Source of the DNA: Thermoleophilia bacterium
GTDB lineage: Bacteria; Actinomycetota; Thermoleophilia; Gaiellales; JAICJC01
Assembly: GCA_025928655.1 (NCBI GenBank)
Contig: JAICJC010000028.1
Location: 1-34,284, forward strand
Length of the DNA: 34,284 nucleotides
Reading direction: 5' to 3'
The notes below the pieces were generated by a model. That model saw only the letters and a list, made by a program, of their open reading frames with translations, did not search any database and was not told the DNA's origin. A program made the position numbers and the translations under genes. Numbering within the stretch: the stretch's first letter is position 1; every line of letters begins with the position of its first letter. Shown here piece by piece: positions 16,998 through 24,731 of the stretch.

Positions 16998-18628
16998 CAG
17001 ACGCCGGTCACGTCGAGCGCGGCCGCGTGGCGGTAGAGGCGCACCATCCGGCGCACGTCGTAGGCGGACGGATCGGCCTGCACGGCGACGTGGAACAGGT
17101 AGTGGGCCGTGAGCAGCGCCGAGACGACGACCGGCCGGCGGGGGGTCGCCGAGACGACCAGGAACGTCCCGAAGCCGCGCACGTCGGCCCCCGCCTTGCG
17201 CAGCGCCCGCCCCACGGTCACGGGATCGCGGACGGACAGGATCAGCCACACCGTCCCGATGGGCTGGTGCCGCTGGCCGATCCGGTCGGCGAGCTTGCAG
17301 CCGCGCAGCGAGCCCGCGTGCTGCCACGTGGACAGCGGCGAGGAGCCGGGCGCAGCCAGGACGGCGTAGGCGCCGATGAGGCGCGGATCCTCGGCCTGGG
17401 AGAGCGTCCCGGCGGACGTGGCGAGCACGTCGTCGGGCCCGAACCGGCCGGCCGTGTAGAGGCTCGCGTCGCGCAGGTCGGCGTTGAAGTTCGCGAGCTC
17501 GTTGTGGTCGGCGACCCAGCCCGGGGCGAGCAGGACGGCGACGACGGCGGCGGCGATCGGCCCACCGAAACGGGTCCCGGCACGGGCCCGCAGCTCGAGC
17601 GCGAAGCCGGCGATCGCGACGGCGTAGCCGGGCAGCAGGAACGAGAGGTGCCGCTCCGGCGCGAAGTCGTCCGAGGTCGCGGTCAGCACGGAGAGGAGCG
17701 CGAGCGGGAGCAGGATCCAGACGGCCGCAAAGGTCGCCGCCCGCGGGTTGCGGCGCGCGAGCGCGATCACGCCGAGCGCGGTGGCGACCGCGAGCCCGAC
17801 GGCGAACGCGACGTGGCTCGACCCCGACACCGCGTCGCCGAACCGTTCCCAGAACCGTTGCGAATCGAGCTCGATCACCGATGTCCCGGAGCCGACGCCG
17901 TACTTGCCCTGGAGCGGCGAGTACAGCTGCCGCAGGAGCAGGAACGCGAGCCCGCCGAGCACGAGCGCCGCGGCGACGGCGATCGCCAGCCGCCGCTGCG
18001 CCCGCAGGCCGCGGCGCAGGCGGGCCCCGGCGAAGATGGCCATCAGGACGAGCTCCGAGAAGAGTGCGAACAGGCCGAACGGGTGCGCCGAGACGAGCAG
18101 GAGCGCCGCGATCGCATATGGCCCGACCCAGCGCGCCCTCCCGGTGCGGATGAGGAGCAGCATCAGCCACGCGCTCGCGTAGGCGGCCGCGATCATGGCG
18201 GTGTAGCCGCGCGCGAACTGGCCCAGGTGGATCGTGATCGGCGACGAGGCGGTGACGACCGCGACGACCGCGCCTCCGGCCCGCCCGACGAGCTCGCGCC
18301 CGAACCCGTAGCTCACGGCCACCGCGACGATCCCGAGCACCGCCGAGGGCAGGCGCAGGCCGAGCATGTCGGAGCGCCAGGCGAGCGAGGCGTGGACGAG
18401 CAGGTAGTGCAGCGGCGGCCCGTGCCGGTGGTCGACCGCGACGCGCAGCACGTCCAGCGCCGAGGCCCGCGCGGCGACGCCGAGCGTGACGCCCTCGTCG
18501 TTGTGCAGCGGACGGAAGTCGAGCCCGAACCCGATCACGACGACGGCGTATCCAAGGGTGGCGGCCAGCGCCACGAGCGGCGGCCAGCGGGCGCGCAGGA
18601 TCCGGCCTGCCCCGTCGCGAGTCAGCAT
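16994..18628 (-). CDS. GT-C fold membrane glycosyltransferase (ArnT/GT39-like)
   Basis: Polytopic membrane protein of 544 residues with about ten or more hydrophobic segments and a soluble C-terminal part. The first extracytoplasmic loop carries the Asp-Glu pair of GT-C enzymes (FRPLHNDEGVTLG, Asp44-Glu45), followed by RHGPPLHYLLVH, typical of the dolichyl/polyprenyl-phosphate-sugar-dependent glycosyltransferase clan. Such enzymes transfer a sugar from a polyprenyl phosphate to a lipid, polymer or protein on the outer face. The divergent neighbour is an ArnC/GtrB-like synthase that would make such a donor. The ATG at 18628 has GATAAT 9 bases upstream; an upstream in-frame start (18721) lacks conserved residues. 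The acceptor is unknown. Confidence 0.82.
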   Translation of the reverse strand: MLTRDGAGRILRARWPPLVALAATLGYAVVVIGFGLDFRPLHNDEGVTLGVAARASALDVLRVAVDHRHGPPLHYLLVHASLAWRSDMLGLRLPSAVLGIVAVAVSYGFGRELVGRAGGAVVAVVTASSPITIHLGQFARGYTAMIAAAYASAWLMLLLIRTGRARWVGPYAIAALLLVSAHPFGLFALFSELVLMAIFAGARLRRGLRAQRRLAIAVAAALVLGGLAFLLLRQLYSPLQGKYGVGSGTSVIELDSQRFWERFGDAVSGSSHVAFAVGLAVATALGVIALARRNPRAATFAAVWILLPLALLSVLTATSDDFAPERHLSFLLPGYAVAIAGFALELRARAGTRFGGPIAAAVVAVLLAPGWVADHNELANFNADLRDASLYTAGRFGPDDVLATSAGTLSQAEDPRLIGAYAVLAAPGSSPLSTWQHAGSLRGCKLADRIGQRHQPIGTVWLILSVRDPVTVGRALRKAGADVRGFGTFLVVSATPRRPVVVSALLTAHYLFHVAVQADPSAYDVRRMVRLYRHAAALDVTGVC

Positions 18629-18637
18629 CGGCGCGGC

Positions 18638-18643
18638 ATTATC
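18638..18643 (-). promoter_or_regulatory. -10 box for the GT-C gene
   Basis: GATAAT on the minus strand (18643-18638), five of six matches to TATAAT, lies 9 bases before the ATG at 18628. Its 110-base intergenic region is shared with the divergent GT2 gene. No ribosome site is seen before the ATG. Confidence 0.4.
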
Positions 18644-18725
18644 CGCCAGCGGCCGCCGGGCCGGTCGCGCTGCGGCGTGGGGATCGTGGCGATGGTCACC
18701 TACGTGCCCCGACGCCCCCACCCGG

Positions 18726-18731
18726 TACCCT
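18726..18731 (+). promoter_or_regulatory. -10 box of a leaderless promoter before the GT2 gene
   Basis: TACCCT is followed by 7 bases and the ATG at 18739. It probably drives the long unit from GT2 through the AglD-like membrane protein (18739-24028), since the following genes are 19 bases apart or overlap. Confidence 0.45.
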
Positions 18732-18738
18732 TTTCCGC

Positions 18739-19710
18739 ATGGCTTCCGACCCCGTCCTGGCCGGCCCCGCCGAACCGGCGGCGGCCGCGACGCCGGACGT
18801 GACGGTGGTCGTCCCGGTCCTGAACGAGGAGGCCACTCTCCAGCCGCTCTACGACGGCGTTTCGGCGACCCTCGCCGCCGCCGCGATCGAGGCCGAGCTC
18901 ATCTTCATCGACGACGGCTCCACGGACGCCACCTTCTCGATCCTCGAGCGCCTGCACGCCGCCGACCCGCGCGTGCGCGTCGTCTCGTTCAAGCGCAACT
19001 TCGGCCAGCACCCGGCCATGCACGCCGGCATCGCCCGCGCCCGCGGCCGGATCGTCGTCACCATGGACGGCGACCTGCAGAACCAGCCCTCCGACATCCC
19101 CCGGCTGGTCGCCGCCGTCGACGCCGGGGCCGACGTCGCGAGCGGCCGCAGGGTCGCCCGCCGCGACGCGATGCTGCTGCGGCGGCTGCCGTCGCTGCTC
19201 ATCAACCGGCTGCTCGCCCGCCTCACCGGCGCCCGCGTGGCCGACTTCGGCTGCGCTTTCAACGCCTACCGGCGCGAGGCGCTCGAGCCCGTGATGCACC
19301 GGATCGGACGCCAGAAGTTCACGAAGGCGCTCGTGTGCTCGACGGGCGCCCGCGTCACGGAGGTCGACCTCGACCACCGCGCCCGGGCCGACCGCAGCCG
19401 GTACGGGATGGTCAGCCTGGTGAAGCTCGCGCTGCACGTGCTGACCGGCTTCTGGGCCCAGCTGGTGCAGTGGCTGGGGACGATCCTGGGCGTGCTCGGT
19501 ATCCTTACGGCCCTCGGAGTGGGATGCTGGGGCGTCGCCTACTGGCTCACCAACGGCAACTTCCCGGGCCCGCTCTTTCTGGGAGGCCTCGTCCTGTTCG
19601 TCCTCGGCCTGCAGGGATTCCTGATGGCGGTGGTGGGCGAGAACCTGCAGCGCATCCAGCGCGACGTCGAAGGGCGGCCGCTGTACTACATCGAACGCGA
19701 GCTCGGCTAG
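18739..19710 (+). CDS. GT2 polyprenyl-phosphate glycosyltransferase (ArnC/GtrB/DPM1-like)
   Basis: Membrane-anchored enzyme of 323 residues that transfers a sugar from a nucleotide to polyprenyl phosphate on the cytoplasmic face. The GT-A domain shows VTVVVPVLNEE (residues 21-31), FIDDGSTD (57-63) and the metal-binding TMDGDLQNQP (108-117). Two C-terminal hydrophobic segments (about 235-300) and the end GRPLYYIEREL are typical of GtrB/ArnC proteins. The TACCCT box 7 bases before the ATG suggests a leaderless start. It is divergent from a GT-C enzyme that could use its product, and upstream of nucleotide-sugar genes that could make its donor. Confidence 0.92.
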   Translation: MASDPVLAGPAEPAAAATPDVTVVVPVLNEEATLQPLYDGVSATLAAAAIEAELIFIDDGSTDATFSILERLHAADPRVRVVSFKRNFGQHPAMHAGIARARGRIVVTMDGDLQNQPSDIPRLVAAVDAGADVASGRRVARRDAMLLRRLPSLLINRLLARLTGARVADFGCAFNAYRREALEPVMHRIGRQKFTKALVCSTGARVTEVDLDHRARADRSRYGMVSLVKLALHVLTGFWAQLVQWLGTILGVLGILTALGVGCWGVAYWLTNGNFPGPLFLGGLVLFVLGLQGFLMAVVGENLQRIQRDVEGRPLYYIERELG

Positions 19711-19729
19711 ACGGGATGGGGGACTGACG

Positions 19730-20725
19730 GTGAAACGGATTCTGGTGACCGGCGGGGCCGGCTTCATCTCGTCGAACATGATCCGCTACCTGCTGCACGA
19801 GACGCCGCACGACGTGGTGACGATGGACGCGCTCACGTACGCGGGCAACCTCGCCAACCTGGCCGACGTGAACGACCACCCGCGGCTGCGGTTCATCCAC
19901 GGCGACATCCGCGACGTGGCCGACGTGACCGCCGCCCTCGAAGGGGTCGACGTGATCGTGAACGCCGCCGCCGAGTCGCACGTGTCGAAGTCGATCACGG
20001 AGGGCGGCGCCGAGTTCGTGACGACGAACGTGGTCGGCACGCAGGTGCTGCTCGACGCCATGCGCACGAACCCGGTCGAACGCTTCATCCTCATCTCCTC
20101 GTCCGAGGTGTACGGCACCGCCGTCACCGATCCCATGGACGAGGACCACCCGCTGAACCCGCGGTCCCCCTACGCGGGCACGAAGGCGGGCGGCGACCGG
20201 CTGGCCTACGCGTACTGGTGCACGTACGCCCAGCCGATCACGATCATCCGCCCGTTCAACAACTACGGGCCGTACCAGCATCCCGAGAAGGTCATCCCCC
20301 GCTTCATCATCCAGGCCCTCTGCGACCACCCGCTGACGATCCACGGCGACGGCCACGCCAGCCGCGACTGGCTGCACGTGTTCGACACCGCCGAGGCGAT
20401 CACCGCCGCGTGCGAGGTGCCGGTCGAGGGCATCGTCGGCGAGACGATCAACGTCGCCACCGGCATCGACGAGACCGTCGAGCAGATCGCCGACATGATC
20501 CTGGACAGCCTCGGCAAGCCGGCGTCGCTGAAGCGGCACGTGACCGAGCGCGAGGGACAGGTCGACCGCCACATCGGGTCGACCGACAAGGCAGCGCGGC
20601 TGCTCGGGTGGCGCTCGCAGATCCCCTTCGCCGAGGGCCTCGAGCGCACCATTCGCTGGTACCGCGAGAATCCGGAATGGTGGCAGGCCGTCCTGGCCTC
20701 GGAGCAGACGGCGCAGGCCGTCTGA
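19730..20725 (+). CDS. Nucleotide-sugar 4,6-dehydratase/decarboxylase-like extended SDR (LegB-like)
   Basis: Cytosolic NAD-dependent enzyme of 331 residues on nucleotide sugars. The Rossmann loop is GGAGFISSN (8-16), with Ser at the usual third Gly. The active site has SSSEVYG (123-129) and Tyr148-x3-Lys152. dTDP-glucose dehydratase RmlB has Asp-Glu where this has Ser-Glu. The Ser/Thr-Ser-Glu pattern is shared with LegB-type GlcNAc dehydratases and with UXS/ArnA decarboxylases, and the context EVYGTA...DEDHPL...SPYAGTKAGGDRL looks most like LegB. GTG start with GGGGGA 8 bases upstream. The next-but-one gene, an aminotransferase, could aminate its keto product. Confidence 0.82.
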   Translation: MKRILVTGGAGFISSNMIRYLLHETPHDVVTMDALTYAGNLANLADVNDHPRLRFIHGDIRDVADVTAALEGVDVIVNAAAESHVSKSITEGGAEFVTTNVVGTQVLLDAMRTNPVERFILISSSEVYGTAVTDPMDEDHPLNPRSPYAGTKAGGDRLAYAYWCTYAQPITIIRPFNNYGPYQHPEKVIPRFIIQALCDHPLTIHGDGHASRDWLHVFDTAEAITAACEVPVEGIVGETINVATGIDETVEQIADMILDSLGKPASLKRHVTEREGQVDRHIGSTDKAARLLGWRSQIPFAEGLERTIRWYRENPEWWQAVLASEQTAQAV

Positions 20726-21831
20726 CGCGCCCCCGGACACTGGTGGTGCTCGGCGGCGGCCCCGCACAGCGGCATGCCATCGACGCCGCCAGGGCGCTGG
20801 GCGTGCGCACGATCGTGTGCGACTTCGACCCCCGCTACGCCGACGTCCCGGTGTCGAGCGAGGACGGCGAGGGCGTGCGCCGCACCGCGCGGGACGCCGA
20901 CGGGCTGATCGCCCCCGGCACCGACTGGCCGGTGCGGGTCGCGGCCGAGGCCGCCGAGGAGCTGCGCATCCCCCATCCCATCCCGGCGGCGGTGGCCGTC
21001 ACCTGCACGGACAAGATCGCCCAGCGGGCCCGCCTGGACGCCGCCGGCGTGCCGCAGCCGCGCTGGTCGACCGACGCGCCGCCGTCCTACCCGTGCGTCG
21101 TCAAGGCGCCCGACCGCCAGGGTCAGCGGGCCATGTCGATCGTCCGCGACCCGGAGGGGCTCGGAGAGGCGGCGGCCCGCGCCCGCAGCGGGTCGCGCAG
21201 CGGCCGGGTGCTGTACGAGGAGTTCGTGCCCGGCCCCGAGGTGACGGTGAACGCCTTCTCGGCGGACGACCGCTTCGTGCCGGTGACGGTCACCGACCGG
21301 ATCCACTTCGAGGGCGTCCCGGGCGTCGCCCGCCGGCACGTCTTCCCCGCCGCCGCGGCCGGGGCGCAGGACGCCGCGGGCGTGGCCGCGGCCGCCGTGG
21401 CGGCGGTCGGCATCGAGGCGGGGCCGAGCTACATCCAGCTCATCCTGGCCGACGACGGCCCGCGGGTGGTCGAGGTGGCGGCGCGGCTCGGCGGCGGGCA
21501 CGACTCGGAGATCTGCCGCACGGCCGCCGGGGTCGACCTGGCGGCGGCGGCCGTGCTGGCGGCGGTGGGCGAGCGGGTCGCCGCCGCCTCGCTCGAGCCG
21601 CAGCCGAACGGCGCCGCGGTGATCGAGTTCCTGGCCGCGCCGCCCGGCGAGCTCGTGGCCGCCTCCGGCCCGCCCGACGTCCACTTCTACGACGAGCCCG
21701 GCCACGTCTACGGCCGCTTGCGGATCGCCACCGACCGGGCCGGCTACCTGCTCGCCACGGCCCCCGACCGGGCCGGCGCGCTGCGCCGCGCCGCCGAGGC
21801 CGCCGAAGGGGTCAGGTTCGAGGTGCGGTGA
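20722..21831 (+). CDS. ATP-grasp ligase (CarB/PurT-like fold)
   Basis: About 369 residues. It has an N-terminal Rossmann-like pre-ATP-grasp domain (TLVVLGGGPAQRHAIDAA), the linker VTCTDKIAQRARLDAAGVPQP, an ATP-binding stretch YPCVVKAPDRQGQRAM, and C-terminal metal/phosphate residues in RVVEVAARLGGGH (Glu251, Arg255). The family makes carboxylate-amine or similar bonds through an acyl phosphate. Between a sugar dehydratase and a sugar aminotransferase, it might acylate an aminosugar, for instance with an amino acid; this is inference. The start is uncertain. CTG at 20722 overlaps the previous TGA (CTGA) and keeps the first beta strand, whereas GTG at 20743 trims it. Confidence 0.85.
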   Translation: MTRPRTLVVLGGGPAQRHAIDAARALGVRTIVCDFDPRYADVPVSSEDGEGVRRTARDADGLIAPGTDWPVRVAAEAAEELRIPHPIPAAVAVTCTDKIAQRARLDAAGVPQPRWSTDAPPSYPCVVKAPDRQGQRAMSIVRDPEGLGEAAARARSGSRSGRVLYEEFVPGPEVTVNAFSADDRFVPVTVTDRIHFEGVPGVARRHVFPAAAAGAQDAAGVAAAAVAAVGIEAGPSYIQLILADDGPRVVEVAARLGGGHDSEICRTAAGVDLAAAAVLAAVGERVAAASLEPQPNGAAVIEFLAAPPGELVAASGPPDVHFYDEPGHVYGRLRIATDRAGYLLATAPDRAGALRRAAEAAEGVRFEVR

Positions 21832-23030
21832 GCGGCTCGACCGACACCCGGCTCGCGCTCGACGGCGGGACGCCCGTGCGCGCGACCATGCTCGACTTCT
21901 CGCCGCCCGTGATCGGCGAGGAGGAGGTCGAGTCGGTCGTGGCGACGCTGCGCTCCGGCTGGCTCACCTCGGGGCCGCGGACGGCCGAGCTCGAGGAGCG
22001 CTTCGCCGCGCGCACCGGCGTCCCCCACGCCGTCGCCACGTCGTCGTGCACCGAGGCCCTGCACCTGTCGCTGGTGGCCGCGGGCATCGGCCCGGGCGAC
22101 GAGGTCGTGACCAGCTCCTTCACCTGGCCGGCGACGGTGAACGCCATCCTGCACACGGGCGCGACGCCGGTGTTCGCCGACGTCGACCCGGACACGCTCG
22201 ACCTCGATCCGGACGCCGTGCAGCGGGCGATCACGCCGCAGACGCGAGCGCTCCTGCCGGTGCACTTCGCCGGCGGCCCGTGCGACATGGACGCGCTGTG
22301 CCGGATCGCGGCGACGCACGGCCTGTGCGTCATCGAGGACGCGGCCCACGCCGTCGAGGCGGACGTGCGCGGCCGCAAGGTCGGCGCGATCGGCGACTTC
22401 ACCTGCTTCTCGCTCTACGCCACCAAGAGCCTGGCCGGCGGCGAGGGCGGCATCGTCACGACCTCGTCGGACGAGTCCGCCGAGCGGCTGCGGCTGCTGC
22501 GGGCGCACGGCATCACCCGCGACCCCTGGAAGCGGGCGCGCACGCGCACCCTGGGCCACTACGACGTCGTCGAGCCCGGGTTCAAGGCCAACCTGGCCGA
22601 CCTGCAGGCGGCCGCGGCGCTCCCGAAGCTCGACCGGCTGGAGGCGTTCCACGCCCACCGGGCCGAGCTCGTCGCCCGCTACGACGACGGCCTCGCGCCG
22701 CTCGCCGGCATCGAGCCGATCGGCCGGCCGGACTACGGCCGCCACGCCCACCACCTCTACGTGGTGCGGATCGACCCCGATCTCGCCGGCGCCGACCGCG
22801 ACGCCTACGCGGCGGCGCTGATCGCCGAGAACGTCGCCACCGGCCTGCACTTCCTGCCCGTGCACACGCTCACCTGGTACCGGGAACATCTGAGCGTCCC
22901 GCCGCTGCCGGTGACCGAGCGCGCGGGCGATCAGGTGCTGTCGCTGCCGCTCGCGGCGGCCCACACCGACGCCGACATCGACGATGCCCTCGCCGCCGTG
23001 CGCAAGGTGCACGCAGCCTGCTCGCCGTGA
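21828..23030 (+). CDS. DegT/DnrJ/EryC1/ArnB family sugar aminotransferase
   Basis: PLP-dependent enzyme of 400 residues that aminates keto nucleotide sugars. The cofactor lysine is Lys200 in FSLYATKSLAGGEGG, and EDAAHAV (170-176) and TSSCTEALHLSL (71-82) are the other PLP-site signatures. The length is usual for the family. The GTG at 21828 overlaps the ATP-grasp stop (GTGA), and its own stop overlaps the next GTG, so the cluster is tightly coupled. The likely substrate is the 4-keto product of the upstream dehydratase, giving a 4-amino-6-deoxy sugar or, if that enzyme is a decarboxylase, an Ara4N-like sugar. Which one cannot be decided here. Confidence 0.93.
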   Translation: MSGSTDTRLALDGGTPVRATMLDFSPPVIGEEEVESVVATLRSGWLTSGPRTAELEERFAARTGVPHAVATSSCTEALHLSLVAAGIGPGDEVVTSSFTWPATVNAILHTGATPVFADVDPDTLDLDPDAVQRAITPQTRALLPVHFAGGPCDMDALCRIAATHGLCVIEDAAHAVEADVRGRKVGAIGDFTCFSLYATKSLAGGEGGIVTTSSDESAERLRLLRAHGITRDPWKRARTRTLGHYDVVEPGFKANLADLQAAAALPKLDRLEAFHAHRAELVARYDDGLAPLAGIEPIGRPDYGRHAHHLYVVRIDPDLAGADRDAYAAALIAENVATGLHFLPVHTLTWYREHLSVPPLPVTERAGDQVLSLPLAAAHTDADIDDALAAVRKVHAACSP

Positions 23031-24028
23031 AGATCGACCGCCGCACGCGGGTCGCGGTGGAGGCGGTGGTCTCGGCGGTGGTGCTCGGGCTGCTCCTGCG
23101 GTGGGCGGGGCTGCACGAGGTGGCGAAGACGCTGCGCCGCACCGACCTGGCCTGGTTCGTGCCGGCGGTCGTCGTCAGCGCCGCCACCGTCCCCGCGATG
23201 GCCCTGCGCTGGCAGCTGCTGCTCGAGGCGAAGGCCGTCTCCGTGCCGCTCGGGTGGCTGACCCGCACGTATTTCGTCGCCCTCTTCGCCGGGCAGTTCC
23301 TGCCGGCCGCCATCGGCGGCGATGCCGTGCGCGTGGTCGAACTCGGCCGCCGCACGGGCGATTCGCCCGAGGCGGTGGCGTCGGTCCTGATCGACCGCCT
23401 GGTCGGCCTCGTCTCGCTCGTCGTGCTCGCGGTCGTGGCGGTGCTCGTCAGCGGGCCGGGGCGGCGCGTGGGCGTCGTCGCGGCCGAGGGGGCGTTCGGC
23501 GCGGCGGCGGCGGCGGCGCTTCTGCTCCTCTTCTCGAGCCGCCTGCGGGGGACGGTGGCCCGCTGGCTCGAGCCGCGCGCATCCGGGCGGCGGCTGGCTG
23601 CGGGCGGACGCTTCTACGACGCCCTGCACGCCTACCGGGCCCACCGGGCGACCCTGATCGCGGTGGGGATGCTCGCGCTCGTGGTGCAGGCCGCCAGGGT
23701 CGGGGTGATCTGGATGCTGGCGCAGGCGCTCGGCCTGCACGTGCCCGACTCCGTCGTGCTGCTCGCCGGCCCCGTGGTGTTCGCCGCGCTGGCGCTGCCC
23801 GTCTCGCTGAACGGGATCGGCGTGCGCGAGGCGGTGTTCGTCTACTTCCTGCACGGCCACGCCACCCGGCCGGAGGCGATCGCGCTTGGTCTGGCGTTCT
23901 TCGCCGTCGGCACGCTCACGGCGCTCGGCGGCGCGGCCGTGCTGGTGGTGCGCTTCGTCCGCTACGGGGTCGGCGCGGTGCGCCCCCGGACGGAGATCGG
24001 GGAGCCGCCCGGCGCCAAGGGCGACTAG
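23027..24028 (+). CDS. Lysylphosphatidylglycerol-synthase-TM/AglD (UPF0104) family membrane protein
   Basis: Integral membrane protein of 333 residues with about eight hydrophobic segments. It has the family signatures FAGQFLPAAIGGDAVR (glycine-rich loop after TM2) and PVSLNGIGVREAVFVYF. The family includes the flippase part of MprF and archaeal AglD, and members in sugar clusters are thought to move lipid-linked sugars or assist glycosyltransferases. There is no soluble aminoacyl-transferase domain, so it is not a full lysyl-PG synthase. It starts at GTG 23027, overlapping the aminotransferase stop. Its position at the end of the operon supports a flippase-like role for the lipid-linked sugar, as inference. 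A palindromic repeat follows its stop by 5 bases. Confidence 0.88.
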   Translation: MKIDRRTRVAVEAVVSAVVLGLLLRWAGLHEVAKTLRRTDLAWFVPAVVVSAATVPAMALRWQLLLEAKAVSVPLGWLTRTYFVALFAGQFLPAAIGGDAVRVVELGRRTGDSPEAVASVLIDRLVGLVSLVVLAVVAVLVSGPGRRVGVVAAEGAFGAAAAAALLLLFSSRLRGTVARWLEPRASGRRLAAGGRFYDALHAYRAHRATLIAVGMLALVVQAARVGVIWMLAQALGLHVPDSVVLLAGPVVFAALALPVSLNGIGVREAVFVYFLHGHATRPEAIALGLAFFAVGTLTALGGAAVLVVRFVRYGVGAVRPRTEIGEPPGAKGD

Positions 24029-24033
24029 CAGCA

Positions 24034-24069
24034 TGGGGACAGTCCCCGGGGCGGGGACTGTCCCCGGGC
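24034..24069. repeat. GGGGACAGTCCCC inverted repeat (locus C)
   Basis: Two arms of 14 bases pair perfectly around a GGG loop (GGGGACAGTCCCCG, then CGGGGACTGTCCCC). Each arm is internally palindromic. It begins 5 bases after the stop of the AglD-like gene and could terminate the sugar operon. It shares the leading GCATGGGGACAGTCCCC with locus D. Confidence 0.8.
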
Positions 24070-24134
24070 CTCGAGGCGCATTTACCGCAAGCGGGTGATG
24101 TGACCCCGCCGGGCGATGGCCGATCCTGGCGGAC

Positions 24135-24272
24135 ATGCCCACCCCCTCCCCCCGCAGCCGCATCCGCGCCGCCGCCATCCAGCACGGCTCGATGCGCGCC
24201 GTCAACTCCCTGCTCGCCGTCGCCGGCGCGCTCGCCGTCCTGGCCGCGGCGGTCGCCAGCATCGTCCGCTGA
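24135..24272 (+). CDS. Small single-span membrane peptide, 45 residues
   Basis: A short open frame encodes a basic, serine-rich N-terminus (MPTPSPRSRIRAAAIQHGS) followed by one hydrophobic segment of about 20 residues rich in Ala, Val and Leu, ending IVR. The topology resembles many small actinobacterial membrane peptides of unknown function. It stands alone between two repeat elements. A weak GATCCT box lies 7 bases before the ATG. No homologue is recognised; it could be a chance frame. Confidence 0.4.
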   Translation: MPTPSPRSRIRAAAIQHGSMRAVNSLLAVAGALAVLAAAVASIVR

Positions 24273-24275
24273 CGG

Positions 24276-24310
24276 ACCCGCCAGAAGGGGTCTGACCCCG
24301 TTTGGCGGGT
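24276..24310. terminator. 35-base palindrome between convergent genes, GGGGTC-T-GACCCC core
   Basis: ACCCGCCAGAAGGGGTC pairs with the 17 bases after a single central T, with one mismatch and one G-T pair. It fills exactly the gap between the stop of the 45-residue gene (24272) and the stop of yjbQ (24310). A bidirectional terminator is likely. The core GGGGTCTGACCC also appears at 25605-25616, so it is also a dispersed repeat. Confidence 0.65.
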
Positions 24311-24705
24311 TATGCCCGCAGCGGCGTCACCCACACCTGACGCGTGCGCGGGCCGTCGAACTCGCACAGGAAGACCCGCTGCCAGCGCCCGATCGCAGGC
24401 CGCCCGCCCTCGACGGCGATCGGGTGGGCGCAGCCGACCAGGATCGCCTTGATGTGCGAGTCGCTGTTGCCCTCCGCGTGGGCGAACGCCGGCGAGACGG
24501 GCACCATCGCCTGGAGGTGGCGCAGGACGTCAGCGGCCACGTCCGGGTCGTAGCCCTCGTTCACCGTCACCGCGGCGGTCGTGTGCGGCACGTGCACGAG
24601 CACCGCGCCGTCCTCGAGGCCGAGCTCCGAGACGGCGCCGGCGACGGCCTCGGTGATGTCCAGCATCTGTTCGCGGTGCTCGGTGCGGACGCTGAGGCGA
24701 TGCAC
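24310..24705 (-). CDS. yjbQ: YjbQ/UPF0047 family protein (secondary thiamine-phosphate synthase-like)
   Basis: Compact cytosolic protein of 131 residues, the usual length. The family signatures VHVPHTTAAVTVNEGYDPDV and HAEGNSDSHIKAILVG carry the conserved histidines and glutamate thought to bind a metal, and RWQRVFLCEFDGPRTRQVWV is the typical C-terminus. Members show weak thiamine-phosphate synthase activity, but the true role is unsettled. The start is GTG at 24705, with a TACGAT box 6 bases upstream, consistent with leaderless expression. It is divergent from the 5' nuclease gene, 26 bases away. Confidence 0.92.
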   Translation of the reverse strand: MHRLSVRTEHREQMLDITEAVAGAVSELGLEDGAVLVHVPHTTAAVTVNEGYDPDVAADVLRHLQAMVPVSPAFAHAEGNSDSHIKAILVGCAHPIAVEGGRPAIGRWQRVFLCEFDGPRTRQVWVTPLRA

Positions 24706-24711
24706 GGGCCG

Positions 24712-24723
24712 ATCGTATACCGT
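24712..24723. promoter_or_regulatory. Overlapping divergent promoters for yjbQ and the 5' nuclease
   Basis: The palindrome GTATAC at 24715-24720 serves both strands. On the minus strand TACGAT (24717-24712) is 6 bases before the yjbQ GTG. On the plus strand TACCGT (24718-24723), or TATACC, lies 8-10 bases before the nuclease GTG at 24732. The start codons are 26 bases apart, so simultaneous use of both is unlikely. Confidence 0.4.
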
Positions 24724-24731
24724 CGCCGCCC

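Noticed and set aside
14607..18170. 1187-residue open frame on the minus strand
   Set aside because: It runs antisense to the M3-like peptidase and partly out of frame within the methyltransferase and GT-C genes. Its translation is Arg/Pro/Gly-rich low complexity with no family motifs, the usual shadow effect in GC-rich DNA.
16889..18802. 637-residue plus-strand frame opposite the GT-C gene
   Set aside because: The composition is Arg/Asp/Gly-rich without hydrophobic core or motifs. The minus-strand frame has a GT-C active site and membrane segments.
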